A DNA stretch of 64,000 nt from Paenibacillaceae bacterium (lineage in GTDB: Bacteria > Bacillota > Bacilli > Paenibacillales > Paenibacillaceae). Positions 26,021 to 36,394 of the stretch are shown here, piece after piece; position 1 is the first letter of the stretch; each line of letters starts with the position of its first letter. The DNA is taken from assembly GCA_004134985.1 (NCBI GenBank), contig REGQ01000027.1:27891-91890 (forward strand), written 5' to 3'. Below the pieces are notes generated by a model. The model searched no databases. It was not told where the DNA came from and saw nothing but the letters and a program-made list of their open reading frames with translations. A program made the position numbers and the translations under genes.

Positions 26021-27472
26021 ATGAAAAAGGGACTGGCGTTGCTTTTGCTTGCCGCATTGTGTGTGTTTACTTATGTTCGAACGGATCGCCCCGATCAGGA
26101 CCCCTATCTGATTACGGATTACAGTCGGCTGCATCCTGTCAAGGTGGAGCGGGTAGCCACAGGCAGAGAGCAATCGCAGCTGGTGAAGCTGGTGCAGGAG
26201 GCGAGGGAGAAGGGGCTTGCGCTATCGATTGCTGGACAGCGTCACAGCCAGGGCGGGCATACGTACTATAAGGACGGCATTGTAGTTGATATGACCTCGT
26301 ATAACAAAATATTGAAGCTGGATACAGCAGGCAAAACGATCCGTGTTCAGGCCGGAGCGACCTGGGAGGCAATACAGCACGTAATTAATCCGCATGGCCT
26401 GGCCGTCAAAACGATGCAATCGCAAAATATTTTTACCGTCGGCGGTTCAATCAGCGTCAATGCACACGGCAGAGATATTCGGAGCGGTTCGATGATCGCA
26501 AGTGTTGAATCTTTTCGACTGCTGACTGCAGAAGGGAAGATTATTCATGTGAGCCGAAGCGAAAATAGCGAGCTGTTCCCGCTTGTACTAGGCGGTTTCG
26601 GCTTGTTCGGCATCATTTTGGATGTGACGCTGTATTTGACAGATGATGAGGTATACACGATCGTGACGGAAGCGATGAGTGTGCAGGACTATACCGATTA
26701 CTTTGTGCGGCAGGTGCTGCCCGATCCGGCAATCCGGATGCATATGGCCCGTGTCTCTACGGCACCGGGAAGTTTTCTGGAGGAAATGTATACGATGAAT
26801 TACGTTGCCGCCGACAATATTCCGCTCAATAAGCATCACCAACTGCAAACGCGGGAGCTTGGCATTACAGTGGGCAAGGCGCTGTTTCAACTGAACCGAT
26901 CCTCTAAGCGGTTCAAAGGCCTGTTCTGGCAGCTGCAAACGGCTCATTATTCGAATCTTCAGGGCAATGTTATCAGCCGCAACAATGCGATGCGCGCCAA
27001 TTCGCAGTTTATGGAATACAGCAATATCGGAAAAGCTGACTTGCTGCAGGAATATTTTATCCCGGTTGAACAGTATGCTGATTTCATTGCCGCGTTCAAG
27101 GCAATTTTGCTGGAAGAAAAACTGAATTTGCTAAATATTACGGTTCGATTCGTCAAGGAAGATCACGAGGCGGTGTTGAGCTACGCCAATGCGGACAGCT
27201 TTGCGCTGGTCTGTCTGTTTCATACCCCGCTCTCTGCACAGGCCAGGGAGGACTTTCAGCAGGGCATTGAAACAATCATTGACGAAGTGCTGAAGCATGG
27301 CGGCACCTACTATTTGCCTTATGCCCCATTCCCTACGACAGCGCAATTCGCTCAGGCTTATCCGTCACAGCAGTATTTTTTTGCGAGAAAAGATCTTTAT
27401 GACCCCGAAGGAATATTCATGAACTACTTTTATGAGCGTTATAGCGGGAGGGAGGAAATCGATGCAAATTAA
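26021..27472 (+). CDS. Membrane-anchored FAD-binding oxidoreductase (VAO/PCMH family)
   Basis: A 483-residue flavoprotein. Residues 5-20 form a hydrophobic signal anchor, so the catalytic part probably faces outside. The PCMH-type FAD-binding domain follows: LALSIAGQRHSQGGHTYYKDG, VDMTSYNKI, IRVQAGATWEAIQ, TVGGSISVNAHGRD. Then comes a substrate domain ending PEGIFMNYFYERY, as in aldonolactone- and oligosaccharide-type oxidases. The substrate is unknown; sugars or lactones are common in the family. The ATG follows GGAGCG. Its last 11 bases overlap the start of the small MFS gene, so the two are translationally coupled. Confidence 0.87.
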   Translation: MKKGLALLLLAALCVFTYVRTDRPDQDPYLITDYSRLHPVKVERVATGREQSQLVKLVQEAREKGLALSIAGQRHSQGGHTYYKDGIVVDMTSYNKILKLDTAGKTIRVQAGATWEAIQHVINPHGLAVKTMQSQNIFTVGGSISVNAHGRDIRSGSMIASVESFRLLTAEGKIIHVSRSENSELFPLVLGGFGLFGIILDVTLYLTDDEVYTIVTEAMSVQDYTDYFVRQVLPDPAIRMHMARVSTAPGSFLEEMYTMNYVAADNIPLNKHHQLQTRELGITVGKALFQLNRSSKRFKGLFWQLQTAHYSNLQGNVISRNNAMRANSQFMEYSNIGKADLLQEYFIPVEQYADFIAAFKAILLEEKLNLLNITVRFVKEDHEAVLSYANADSFALVCLFHTPLSAQAREDFQQGIETIIDEVLKHGGTYYLPYAPFPTTAQFAQAYPSQQYFFARKDLYDPEGIFMNYFYERYSGREEIDAN

Positions 27473-28022
27473 CTGGCTCATCCGCTCCCAGGCTATGTTT
27501 ACGATGGCAGCAGGGATGATTTATCCTTATTATCTGCTGTTTCTCAAAAATCTGGGAAATAGCTTCTCCAAGTATGGTCTTGCCTTCGCAGTGTTCACTT
27601 TGAGTTCGGCGCTGGTGTCCCAATGGCTCGGATCGCGTCTTGACCGAAGTGCCAAGCGGCTGTTGGTATTTGGCTCCTTAGGCATGATGGTGGCGATGAC
27701 CGTGTTTCCGCTGGTATCGTCCTACGTCGAGGTGCTTATCGTCCAGGTTGTGATGGGGGCATGCAGTGCAATGCAGAAAATGAGCGAGCGGCTGCTGCTG
27801 GCCGATAATACGGTGAGCGGCCAGCGCGGCGGGGCGATAGGCGCATTTCAATTTTGGACGTCGATCGCTTCGGGGCTGGCTGTCGTCGCCGGCGGTTTTC
27901 TCATTGACTGGCTGACGATTAATACGCTCTTCTACACAAGTGCCTTGCTGTACGGCGTGAGCGCGCTGATCGTTTGGCGGACACAATTAAATACCCAATC
28001 CGGATCAAGCGGCGGCTCATAA
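27462..28022 (+). CDS. Half-length major facilitator superfamily protein (about six membrane helices)
   Basis: A 186-residue membrane protein with about six hydrophobic helices and the MFS loop motif GSRLDRSAKRLLVFGS between helices 2 and 3, but only half the usual 400 residues. The start ATG lies behind GGGAGGGAGG and overlaps the end of the FAD oxidoreductase gene. The C-terminus is a clean hydrophilic tail followed by a terminator, so this looks like a purposeful short form rather than a truncated pseudogene. It could act as a homodimer or as a membrane partner of the oxidase; this is inference only. Confidence 0.75.
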   Translation: MQINWLIRSQAMFTMAAGMIYPYYLLFLKNLGNSFSKYGLAFAVFTLSSALVSQWLGSRLDRSAKRLLVFGSLGMMVAMTVFPLVSSYVEVLIVQVVMGACSAMQKMSERLLLADNTVSGQRGGAIGAFQFWTSIASGLAVVAGGFLIDWLTINTLFYTSALLYGVSALIVWRTQLNTQSGSSGGS

Positions 28023-28062
28023 GAGCTGCCATTTTTTTGTCCAGCCTGAGCGCAATAACCCG

Positions 28063-28089
28063 GCCGATATTTGGGTATCGGCCTTTTTC
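28063..28089 (+). terminator. Rho-independent terminator of the FAD oxidase/MFS pair
   Basis: GGCCGATA and TATCGGCC form an 8-bp stem with loop TTTGGG, then five Ts. Confidence 0.92.
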
Positions 28090-28222
28090 TGTCTCCGTCT
28101 AAATTACGACGAAGACGCTCATATTTCTATTCCTTTTTAAGGAAAAAGCCCCTATACTAGTGTAGGATGTTTTTGTTTTAAATTCTAATATTAGGAACTG
28201 TTAAAAAGGAGGAAATAAAAGA

Positions 28223-30799
28223 ATGCAATTAATTACCCCATCTAAGAGAGTATTCATTGGCATCATTATGAGTCTGATGCTGACACTTTCTTTGATTACT
28301 TCTGCTGCCGCTGAGCCGGCAACGGATGATCTCCAGCATCATTGGGCGGAGAAGACGATGCGTGACTGGATTGAATCCGGACTGCTTAAAGGCTACAGTA
28401 ACGGTGCTTTTGGCCCGGATCTCCCGATTACCCGCGCGGAGCTGATGGCCCTGATCAACCGCTCTTTCGATCTGACGGAGAAAACTGAGATCACCTTCAC
28501 CGATATCGATTCGTCACACTGGGCGTATACCGATATTGCGATTGCTGTCAAAGCGAGCTACATAACAGGTTATGATGATTTGACGATTCGCTGGAAGCAA
28601 GCCATTACCCGGGAAGAAGCCGCAAGTATGGTAGCAAGGCTGCTCAAGCTGCCGCTGGACGATAAGGAGTACCCGAATACGTTCAAGGATCAGGCGCAAA
28701 TTGCCCAGTGGAGCAAACCATCAATTGCCACGCTTGTGGAAGCGAAGATAATGGTTGGCAAACCTGATGGAAACTTTAATCCGAAACGGCAGCTTACGAG
28801 GGCGGAAGCAGTCACTTTGCTGCAGAATGCGCTTGAATATCATAACGCGTCTAAAAATGCTGAGTTCAGCGCTGGCGGAATATACGGACCTGAGACAGGT
28901 ACCCAAACCTTTGCAGGCGATGTCATTGTATCAGCGGCAGATGTTACCCTGCGCAACAGTGTCATAGAAGGGGATTTAATCGTGACCAATGCTGTAGGAG
29001 AAGGCGATGTTTATTTTAAAAAGGTCACTGTCAAAGGCATGACGATCATCCAGGGAGGGGGCCCGAGCTCCATCCATTTCGAGGATGCAGTTCTCGCAGA
29101 AATGACGATAGACAAGCAATCAGGCACGGTGCGCATTGTAATTACCGGAACAACGACTGTGCAGCGCGTTGTCGTACTATCACCCGTTAAACTTGAAGAA
29201 GCAGACATAACAGGCAGCGGCTTTATCAATATTGAATTGGCCAAAAAGTTGCCAAGCGGTTCACAGGTTGAACTTATTGGTGACTTTGAAAAAGTTCATG
29301 TTTATTCATCCACCATCAAAGTCAGCATGTCAAGCGGCTCAATAAAGCAGCTCCTTGTTGCGACTGGGGCTGCGAATGCAGAGGTGAATATCAGCAAGAC
29401 AGCGACCATAGCCGAACTCGTGTTGGATGCCATTGCCAAAGTATTGGGACAAGGAACAATTGACAAGGCGATCGTTAACAAAGGTGCGGAAAATTCCACT
29501 TTCGAGCGGCGTCCGGGTAAAGTAGAGGGCGAAGGTTCGAATGAAAACACCTCATCGCTTGCAAGCGGAGGCGGCGGTGGCGGTGGTGGCTGGTCTGGCG
29601 GTGGAGGAGGCGGTAACGGCGGCGGAAATGAGCCTGGTGGCGGAGACGGAGACTTAACACTGAGGGGGCTGACGCTATCTTCAGGCTTTGTACTGGATCA
29701 ACTTGGTCCACATTTCAATGTGACGGGAGCAAAGGGCTTTTCACCGAATGTTCACTCGTACCGGGTTTTGACTGATCGAGACATGGCTGAGCCGAAGAAG
29801 GTAAACTTAACTATTAATAAGACATCGGATGCAAAAGTTTTTTATATTGTTCATAAAACCGGCGGGGAATATGTTGAGATGGAGGACATGAACAATAACA
29901 ACAAAACAGTTGAGTTGACCGTTCGGCCGATGGAGGACTTATTCATCTCGATTATGGTTAATAGTGGCGTAGCAGGTAAAACTCCAGAGTTATACCAAGT
30001 GTCCATTCAGTACCCCAGATCGGTTCAGAACGGCATGCAGATTTCCCAAAAATGGGGGGATGTAAAATTTTTAAGAATAGGCACCATTAATGGGGAGAGA
30101 ATTCTTTCTACAGATCGTATTACATTATGGGATCATGAAACCAATGATCTTATTCTTACCTGCTCCATTTTTATTGACACATGTCCACTCCCGCCACATA
30201 TAGATGTCGCCAAAGGAAAGTTTTTGGTGAAAATTAATCGAGACGATGTGCTTCTGGCTGAAGGGATATACGAATACGATTTAAGTGTTGCCGACGTTTT
30301 TACCGGTGAAATCGGCTTGGAGGCTAAGCCTTATTCAAGGCAGGAGTTATTGGATATGGCAGCGAATTGGGGAAGCCCTGCATTGCCGTATAGATCGGGA
30401 GTCAGGTTCACCTTAGATTCTGAGAAACTATTGCAGGAAATCCCTGAAGCTAAGTTCATTTCTGTGAGTCAAATGGAAATGAGAGGAAGTGTTAGTAAAC
30501 TCCATGAGGGGCTTGCAATAGAGGAGTATAAAGTAAATATCAATCCGATGGGTTTCCATAATGTGAATCCTTTATATTCTATTGGTCTTTCAAACACGAG
30601 TGTGTTTTCTGGCTGGCTTGTCCATAAATTTGATTCCAATAAAATAGTGTATGATGAGTTTGTTTTCGTAGGAATTTATGATAAAAACTATAAACTGTTA
30701 GGACAACACATTATGGTTGTTCAATATGATGAAGAGCATGTTGCGGAAGGGTCTGAGCTTGGGGGGAACTGGAAGCCACAGTCGCAAGAGCCCGAATAA
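28223..30799 (+). CDS. S-layer homology (SLH) domain surface protein with beta-helix and Gly-rich linker
   Basis: An 858-residue secreted protein. Signal peptide residues 1-31 end at SAAAE. Three SLH domains follow (about 35-210), with HWAEKTMRDWIESGLLKG, HWAYTDIAIAV and PDGNFNPKRQLTRAEAV, which anchor proteins to pyruvylated secondary wall polymers. Residues 215-430 have the short repeating strands of a right-handed beta-helix (DVTLRNSVIEGDLIV, AVLAEMTIDKQSGTVRIVI). Residues 449-477 are almost pure glycine. The C-terminal 380 residues are beta-rich with no known domain. AAAAAGGAGG precedes the ATG. The coding sequence turns more AT-rich toward the 3' end, which may mean a joined module. Confidence 0.9.
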   Translation: MQLITPSKRVFIGIIMSLMLTLSLITSAAAEPATDDLQHHWAEKTMRDWIESGLLKGYSNGAFGPDLPITRAELMALINRSFDLTEKTEITFTDIDSSHWAYTDIAIAVKASYITGYDDLTIRWKQAITREEAASMVARLLKLPLDDKEYPNTFKDQAQIAQWSKPSIATLVEAKIMVGKPDGNFNPKRQLTRAEAVTLLQNALEYHNASKNAEFSAGGIYGPETGTQTFAGDVIVSAADVTLRNSVIEGDLIVTNAVGEGDVYFKKVTVKGMTIIQGGGPSSIHFEDAVLAEMTIDKQSGTVRIVITGTTTVQRVVVLSPVKLEEADITGSGFINIELAKKLPSGSQVELIGDFEKVHVYSSTIKVSMSSGSIKQLLVATGAANAEVNISKTATIAELVLDAIAKVLGQGTIDKAIVNKGAENSTFERRPGKVEGEGSNENTSSLASGGGGGGGGWSGGGGGGNGGGNEPGGGDGDLTLRGLTLSSGFVLDQLGPHFNVTGAKGFSPNVHSYRVLTDRDMAEPKKVNLTINKTSDAKVFYIVHKTGGEYVEMEDMNNNNKTVELTVRPMEDLFISIMVNSGVAGKTPELYQVSIQYPRSVQNGMQISQKWGDVKFLRIGTINGERILSTDRITLWDHETNDLILTCSIFIDTCPLPPHIDVAKGKFLVKINRDDVLLAEGIYEYDLSVADVFTGEIGLEAKPYSRQELLDMAANWGSPALPYRSGVRFTLDSEKLLQEIPEAKFISVSQMEMRGSVSKLHEGLAIEEYKVNINPMGFHNVNPLYSIGLSNTSVFSGWLVHKFDSNKIVYDEFVFVGIYDKNYKLLGQHIMVVQYDEEHVAEGSELGGNWKPQSQEPE

Positions 30800-30817
30800 A
30801 ACATGCATACAAGGACG

Positions 30818-30851
30818 AAGGACAGCGGAGACGAATGTCGCCGCTGTCCTT
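30818..30851. terminator. Possible terminator between the SLH gene and the convergent M50 gene
   Basis: AAGGACAGCGG and CCGCTGTCCTT give 11-bp perfect arms around a 12-base loop that can form a further short stem. No clear T-run. Confidence 0.55.
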
Positions 30852-30924
30852 GCTGCTGTGCCTTCCAATCGCACATTGTCTTCTTATTTATATAACCCAT
30901 TGAATACTTTTAGCTAAGCCACTC

Positions 30925-31617
30925 TTATGACTTAGGGACAATCGTGCGCGGTGCAGTCAACCGTTTGAACAACTGCCCGATCGACAGCTTGGCGCACCAG
31001 AGCGAAAATGCTGTAAAGCATAATCCCCAGACAAAGGCAGGCACGGCGGTTGCTTTGCTAAGGTTGGCAGCATCGCCAGCCGCCGCCGGATCGATGAACG
31101 CAAGCGACAATATAACAAAAGAGCTGATTACCGATTCAACCAGACAAATGAAGGCAATCAGCAAGTAATAGGTTTGCCTCAGCCAGCCTGGGGAGACCGT
31201 GTAGACGAGAATCGTCAGTGCGGCAAACCCGGCACACCAGATCATGCCATAACTGTTGCGAACGAATAAGACTAGCGCGAGAATGGCAAGGCCCGCAACG
31301 ATAAGGAGCCCTTGCCGTTCGCGGTTTTTGTTATACAGGCGAAATAACAGCAACGTGAACAGCGACGCGCCCATATAACCCGCGAGTGCAATCGGAATGG
31401 CTTTCCAGATATCGGTATAGGTTGAATAGGTGACACCGCTTTGGTCTGCGAACAGGTGAATGTACATAACCTTGCCGGACAAGAGCAGCGTTGCCATCGC
31501 ATGAGCCATCTCGTGAACTAAAGTGTCTACACTCCGGAAAAAAGAAGAGAAAGGAATGAGACGCGTCAACATCGTCGAGACAATCAAAAACAGACCAAGC
31601 TTAATCCAGGAATTCAA
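30925..31617 (-). CDS. M50-type membrane metalloprotease
   Basis: A 230-residue polytopic membrane protein with HEMAH near residue 40, the HExxH zinc motif of site-2-protease-like M50 enzymes (M50B subgroup), placed next to a membrane segment. About six further hydrophobic helices follow. The frame is open for another 49 codons upstream, but that part is only a translation of tandem repeats; TTG at 31617, right after AGGAGGGGG, is the proper start. The expected role is intramembrane or membrane-proximal proteolysis, substrate unknown. Its leader carries four tandem hairpins, so expression may be structured at RNA level. Confidence 0.82.
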   Translation of the reverse strand: MNSWIKLGLFLIVSTMLTRLIPFSSFFRSVDTLVHEMAHAMATLLLSGKVMYIHLFADQSGVTYSTYTDIWKAIPIALAGYMGASLFTLLLFRLYNKNRERQGLLIVAGLAILALVLFVRNSYGMIWCAGFAALTILVYTVSPGWLRQTYYLLIAFICLVESVISSFVILSLAFIDPAAAGDAANLSKATAVPAFVWGLCFTAFSLWCAKLSIGQLFKRLTAPRTIVPKS

Positions 31618-31633
31618 TTGACCCCCTCCTAAA

Positions 31634-31778
31634 GTTTTCCGAAGGAAAACACTTCGAAAGCATAAACTTAGTTTTCCGAAGGAAAACAACTTCGAAAGCA
31701 TAGACCTAGTTTTCCGAAGGAAAACACTTCGAAAGCATAAACTTAGTTTTCCGAAGGAAAACACTTCGAAAGCATAAT
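31634..31778. repeat. Four tandem 37-38 bp hairpin repeats in the M50 gene leader
   Basis: Units start at 31634, 31671, 31709 and 31746. Each contains the perfect hairpin GTTTTCC-GAA-GGAAAAC, then ACTTCGAAAG and CATAAACTTA; unit 2 has one extra A and two substitutions, and the last unit is cut short. The array ends about 10 bases before the ribosome binding site of the M50 gene, so it would be transcribed in its leader if the promoter lies further upstream. Near-identity of units suggests recent expansion. The following 200 bases (31779-32030) hold no gene that I can see. Confidence 0.9.
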
Positions 31779-32030
31779 AAAATCATATTTTCGAGCATCC
31801 AGTTGTGACGGGAAATTCCGAAGCCAGATTTCTTGAGAATCCGGTGCTCCGCACCGTTTCCTTACAGTGAAGGGTGGTATGGGGAGGGGGCGCGGCCACA
31901 CGCTCCGCTTGAGTCTCAGAGTTCCCCAATTCCGCCCACCCTGACTCCACTCATATGGCACCTACTAACTTCTAGCACCAACTGACTTTGTCGCAATATT
32001 ATTGTACCGTATCAGCCTTGCTCCATCAGT

Positions 32031-32648
32031 TCACCGTCGGGCACGCAGCTCGCGTCCGCCCCGCCAGGGCGAGCTGGCGCTCTGCGCAGCCGCTTCAATC
32101 AAATCGAAGGCCGCTTCGTCCCGGCCCGATTTGTAAAGCTTGATCAGACGAATGAGATCGTCGCGATCCATGAGTCTTACCTCGTTCACGGCCGCCAAAG
32201 TCCGGCAGGCGGCCGTATACACGCCGGAGGTCAGCACTATGGACTTCTCCGCTTCATAGTAGCGCATAGAAGCATAGACCTCCTGAACAGCACCAAGCCC
32301 TACTGGATGCTGGGGCGCATAACGCTTTGCCTGGACAACACACCGCACGCCGGAGCGGTCCATGAAGACGAGATCGGCGCCAAAATCTTTACTGCTGGTC
32401 GTTTTTATAACATCTTCATAACCGAGCTCGGTGAACAGCCGATACAAGTAAAGCTCGAACTCAGAACCGTCGCGCATGCTATCGATGTCCTGAATCGTAA
32501 TAATATCCGGGTCCGCTTCACGCAATCTGCGCTGCTTGCGTCGTTTGATAAACCTGACGATCCAGGCTATGAAGCACAGGGCAATAATCAGCGAGGCAAG
32601 TCCGGCATAATAAACATTATTCGTTAATACATCAACAAGTTCGTTCAA
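32031..32648 (-). CDS. Membrane-anchored Mrr-type restriction endonuclease-fold protein
   Basis: A 205-residue protein. Residues 12-34 form one membrane helix, followed by a basic stretch (KRRKQRRLRE). From about 60 there is an Mrr_cat-like nuclease domain: GSEFELYLYRLFTELGY, then KDFGADLVFMDRSG and CVVQAKRYA. The PD-(D/E)xK core is present in the Q-x-K form, with Asp in FGAD. Such membrane-bound Mrr-like proteins are common in Firmicutes; the role is unproven, with control of foreign DNA as one option. The TTG start is uncertain because GGAGAG lies rather far upstream. It is not part of a modification system: no methylase is nearby. Confidence 0.78.
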   Translation of the reverse strand: MNELVDVLTNNVYYAGLASLIIALCFIAWIVRFIKRRKQRRLREADPDIITIQDIDSMRDGSEFELYLYRLFTELGYEDVIKTTSSKDFGADLVFMDRSGVRCVVQAKRYAPQHPVGLGAVQEVYASMRYYEAEKSIVLTSGVYTAACRTLAAVNEVRLMDRDDLIRLIKLYKSGRDEAAFDLIEAAAQSASSPWRGGRELRARR

Positions 32649-32738
32649 ACGGCATCAGTTCTCTCCACATCCATGATTGGCTTTTGTACGCATCTTCTCT
32701 TACAGCATAACATGGGCAATGCCTCAATCTCCAGTGGA

Positions 32739-34325
32739 TTAAAGCTTGAAAATCGTAATGGACTGTTGAAGATCATCGGCCAGATGGGCCAAAGATTGTG
32801 CGGTCGTTGCGGTTTCTTCGCTGCTGGCGGCAGCTTCCTCGGTCGTTGAGGATATGCCTTCGACTGCGCTCAGTACGGTTGATGCCTGAGCGGCCTGCTG
32901 CTCACTCGCCGCAGCGATCTCGGTAACCTTCTGCCCGGCCTGGTCAACTTTATGCGAAATGTTGCGGAAGGATTCACCCGTTTGCCTGGACAACTCGGCA
33001 CTTTCGCGCACGGCGGTCACACTTTGGCGTGTATTTTCCTGCATTCCTTTAATTATGCTGGCGATTTGCTTCGTCGCCTCGCCGCTTCTTTCAGCTAGCT
33101 TGCGCACTTCATCGGCAACGACTGCGAATCCTCGACCTTGTTCGCCCGCCCGCGCAGCTTCAATCGCTGCATTCAAAGCAAGCAGGTTCGTCTGATCGGC
33201 AATATCTTCAATTACTTCAATGATATCGCCGATTTTTTGCGAATCATCTTCCAGACGCGCCATCTGCGAGCTGACCGCATTCATGCTTTGCATCGATGAA
33301 TCCACTACACTGCTGCCCTCAGCAGCCATTGCTACGGCGTCATCAGACAGCAGGGAAGCCTGCTCCGTATTTGCCGCTACGGAATGAATCGCAGCGGACA
33401 GCTCTGCGAACAGTTCGCTAATGGTTTGAGCTGCATTGGCTTGATGCGTTGTACCGCTGGCAATCTCCTCTGTGCTTGCTGAGATTTGCTCCGCAGCTGC
33501 GGCTACGCTATGGGAGGATGAGGCAATATTGCCAACAATCTGGCGCAGATCGCCTACCATTGTATCCACTGCAGCGCCGAGCGCGCCGATCTCATCTTTC
33601 GTATGAATGTTGACCGTTTCGCGCAAGTCGCCCTTTGCGACATTCGTAACGATGGCAACGACTTTTCTAAGCGGTCTGGAGATTATCTGTGCGATGGTGT
33701 AGCCGAAGAGGATGCTGAGCACAACGGCAATGGATAAGATAACAATCATAATGACGAGCACAGAATTATATAATTGTTTTCCTTTTTCATTTGCATGTTC
33801 CGCTTCTGCACTATTAATATCAACCAATTCTTTCATAATTGCCTGCACTTGCACCGATTTATCCGTATATTCTCCATCGATCAGTGTGAGCAAATCATCT
33901 TTCCGTTGCAGCTTGCCCAGCTCAATGGCTTTGTCATAAACGATCGAATAATCGCTCCATCGCTGATTGTAGGATTCCAGCGCTTTGACCGATCCTTCAC
34001 TGAGTCTGGTGTTGCGCAGTATCTCAAAGCTAGTGAGCGTTTCATTTCTGGCTTCATTCGCCCGCTGGATGGTGGCGTCGATCTCTTGCTTGTCATTAAC
34101 CATATGCAGCTTGCGGACCATGACGCGCATTTCATTAAAGGCAATTTGAGCTTGCTGGGCGGAACGGATAGCAACCAGCTGATTGTGGTACATATCGTCC
34201 AGGGTTGTATCCATCTTAGAAATACTGTTTAAGCTGTACAGACCTACTAAAGCCATAATAGCGGCAATAACCATAAAGGAAGAGATCAGCTTGGCGCCAG
34301 TCTTCAGGTTAATAAACCATTTCAT
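32739..34325 (-). CDS. Methyl-accepting chemotaxis protein
   Basis: A 528-residue transmembrane receptor. The first membrane helix is at about 11-30. The outer domain, about 150 residues, looks like a four-helix bundle (4HB_MCP type). The second membrane helix is near 190-212, then a HAMP domain and the long coiled-coil signalling domain. The kinase-contact tip [20 protein letters not shown] and [15 protein letters not shown] are intact. The ATG two codons inside the open frame fits GAGGTG better than the TTG ahead of it. Third gene of cheW-cheA-mcp, so it probably signals to the adjacent CheA; the ligand is unknown. Confidence 0.95.
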   Translation of the reverse strand: MKWFINLKTGAKLISSFMVIAAIMALVGLYSLNSISKMDTTLDDMYHNQLVAIRSAQQAQIAFNEMRVMVRKLHMVNDKQEIDATIQRANEARNETLTSFEILRNTRLSEGSVKALESYNQRWSDYSIVYDKAIELGKLQRKDDLLTLIDGEYTDKSVQVQAIMKELVDINSAEAEHANEKGKQLYNSVLVIMIVILSIAVVLSILFGYTIAQIISRPLRKVVAIVTNVAKGDLRETVNIHTKDEIGALGAAVDTMVGDLRQIVGNIASSSHSVAAAAEQISASTEEIASGTTHQANAAQTISELFAELSAAIHSVAANTEQASLLSDDAVAMAAEGSSVVDSSMQSMNAVSSQMARLEDDSQKIGDIIEVIEDIADQTNLLALNAAIEAARAGEQGRGFAVVADEVRKLAERSGEATKQIASIIKGMQENTRQSVTAVRESAELSRQTGESFRNISHKVDQAGQKVTEIAAASEQQAAQASTVLSAVEGISSTTEEAAASSEETATTAQSLAHLADDLQQSITIFKL

Positions 34326-34369
34326 GTTCAATGCACCTCGGATGTTGGAGTGGTTGTTTCGTGTTTGTG

Positions 34370-36379
34370 TTACGCGTGCCTGCCGATCATATTCACAATG
34401 CCGCCAATTTCCAAAATAAGCGCTACTTGACCGCTGCCAAGTATGGTCGCCCCGGATAACCCTTCTACCTTGCCCAGAAAGGAGCCTAGCGACTTAATAA
34501 CGATTTCCTGATTGCCAATCAATTCATCGACTGCAAGCGCCATCCGTTTCTCTGCCCTGCCAATAATGACAATGGGCATCGGTTTGGAAGTGGCTGCTCT
34601 GCGTTCGTATCCAAAACAGTCATGCAGCCAAGCAATCGGAATGACCTCATTGCGGATGGTCAGTACCGGAATCCCTCTTACTTTGCGGATTTCTTCGGGG
34701 ACGATCCTGACAATTTCTGCTACATTGTTCATTGGGATAATGAAGGTTTGGCCGCTTACTTCAACCAGCAATCCTGTAATAATTGCAAGTGTGAGCGGGA
34801 GTTTGATTCTAAAAAGCGTACCCTTGCCCTTGGTCGTCTCAATTTCAATCAAGCCGTTCATACGTTCGATCTGGGTGCGTACAATGTCCATGCCGACCCC
34901 TCTGCCGGATATGTCGCTGACTTGGGAAGCCGTAGAGAAGCCCGGGTGAAAAATAAGATGCAGCGCTTCACGATTCGAAAGCTGCTGTGCCTCCGCTTCC
35001 GTTATAACGCCTTTGCTTATGGCGGACTTGACCACTTTATCGGTATGAATGCCGGCTCCGTCATCTTCGACCACAATCATTACCTGATTGTCTTCATGAG
35101 AAGCGCTGATCCGCAGCACCCCCCTGGATGGCTTGCCTGCTTCACGCCGTTGCTCCGGGGACTCGATGCCATGATCAAGCGCATTGCGGATCAGGTGGAT
35201 AAGGGGATCGCCAATATCCTCAATGAGTGTACGATCAAGCTCGGTTTCCTTGCCTTCAATTCGCAGTTCGACCTCTTTGCCCAATGTTTGGGAGATGTCT
35301 CTGACCATGCGGGGGAAGCGGGTGAACAACTGCTCGATGGGCAGCATTCTGACCTTCATCATACTTTCCTGCAGTTCGCTGATTGTGCGGGTCAGATGGT
35401 CAGACAGCTTGCTCATCGATTCGACAGCTTCGCTAGCGCCGAGCTGATTGCGCAGTTCTTTGTCCAAAAGCTGCATGCGGGTCTGGTCAATGACGAGCTC
35501 GCCAACCAGATTCATCATATGTTCCAGTCGTTCCACATGAACGCGGATCGTCGGGGATTTGATCCGCTCACTGCCGGAGGCAGCGGTTGCTTGAGCAGAC
35601 AATGCGGGTTCCATCGGCTCCGGAAGCGCAGCGACGGCAAGCGTGGACAGATCGCATTCCACAGCAGTTCCCTCTTCAACGTCAGTAAGGCTGCCTGCCC
35701 ATTGTTTCAATTCCGTGAGTTGTTTCGTTGTTGTGATCAGCCAGCGGACCGTCGTTAACTGCTCCGGCAGCGCTGGGCTGCTGAAGTCGGGATCAGACCA
35801 GAAGACAAGTTCGGTTTCCCTCAGTTGCATGTCAATCAGACAGAAACGGGCGGCCTTCATATCACAGGATGGCATAATAGTGAGGTTGACCCATGCGGCT
35901 CGTTGGCCTGAACCAATGCTGTCAAGCAAGGCGGCATGTGTCTCCGGGGACAAGAGAGGGGAATGATCGGATACGACTTCCTGTTTCCCTGAATTCGATA
36001 GCTCAGCGAACCTGCGCAGTTCATGAATAATAGGTGTTGTATCAAAACTTTCCTTGTTCTGATCGGCAATTTCTGTCTGCAGTTGTTTCATGACATCAAG
36101 GCAGCGGAAGAAGAGATCAGCTGTTTCATCATTGATTTCGAGCGCCTGGTTACGGGCTTTGTCGAGCAGATGTTCAAGTTCGTGGGTAAGATCTTTCATG
36201 CGTTCATAGCCCATCGCAGCGGACGAGCCTTTTAAAGTATGGGCGGTGCGGAACAGGCGCTGTACACCGGCCTCGGAGCCGCCTTCCTTTTCGAGCCGCA
36301 TGATTTCTTCTTCCATTGCTTGGAGTTGTTCCTCCAGCTCTTCCAGATAGACTTCGCGAAATTCCGCTAAGTTCTGCAT
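34370..36379 (-). CDS. cheA: Chemotaxis histidine kinase CheA
   Basis: A 669-residue CheA. The P1 domain has the phosphorylated His47 in [13 protein letters not shown] variable region follows (about 130-285), then the P3 dimerisation helices ([18 protein letters not shown]). The ATPase domain has [12 protein letters not shown] (N box), VEDDGAGI (G1) and GRGVGMDIV (G2). The C-terminal P5 CheW-like domain ends [16 protein letters not shown] lies before the ATG. It is encoded between cheW and the receptor. No cheY, cheB or cheR is nearby, so output must go through distant regulators. Confidence 0.95.
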   Translation of the reverse strand: MQNLAEFREVYLEELEEQLQAMEEEIMRLEKEGGSEAGVQRLFRTAHTLKGSSAAMGYERMKDLTHELEHLLDKARNQALEINDETADLFFRCLDVMKQLQTEIADQNKESFDTTPIIHELRRFAELSNSGKQEVVSDHSPLLSPETHAALLDSIGSGQRAAWVNLTIMPSCDMKAARFCLIDMQLRETELVFWSDPDFSSPALPEQLTTVRWLITTTKQLTELKQWAGSLTDVEEGTAVECDLSTLAVAALPEPMEPALSAQATAASGSERIKSPTIRVHVERLEHMMNLVGELVIDQTRMQLLDKELRNQLGASEAVESMSKLSDHLTRTISELQESMMKVRMLPIEQLFTRFPRMVRDISQTLGKEVELRIEGKETELDRTLIEDIGDPLIHLIRNALDHGIESPEQRREAGKPSRGVLRISASHEDNQVMIVVEDDGAGIHTDKVVKSAISKGVITEAEAQQLSNREALHLIFHPGFSTASQVSDISGRGVGMDIVRTQIERMNGLIEIETTKGKGTLFRIKLPLTLAIITGLLVEVSGQTFIIPMNNVAEIVRIVPEEIRKVRGIPVLTIRNEVIPIAWLHDCFGYERRAATSKPMPIVIIGRAEKRMALAVDELIGNQEIVIKSLGSFLGKVEGLSGATILGSGQVALILEIGGIVNMIGRHA

Positions 36380-36394
36380 ACAACACGATCCTCC

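Noticed and set aside
31634..31778. N-terminal extension of the M50 protease encoded by the repeats
   Set aside because: The open frame through the repeats gives a repetitive peptide (FSFGKLSLCFRSVF and copies), and a strong AGGAGGGGG site lies after the array, directly before TTG.
34622..35758. Antisense frame of 378 codons over cheA
   Set aside because: No ribosome binding site or family match, while cheA on the other strand has all its motifs.
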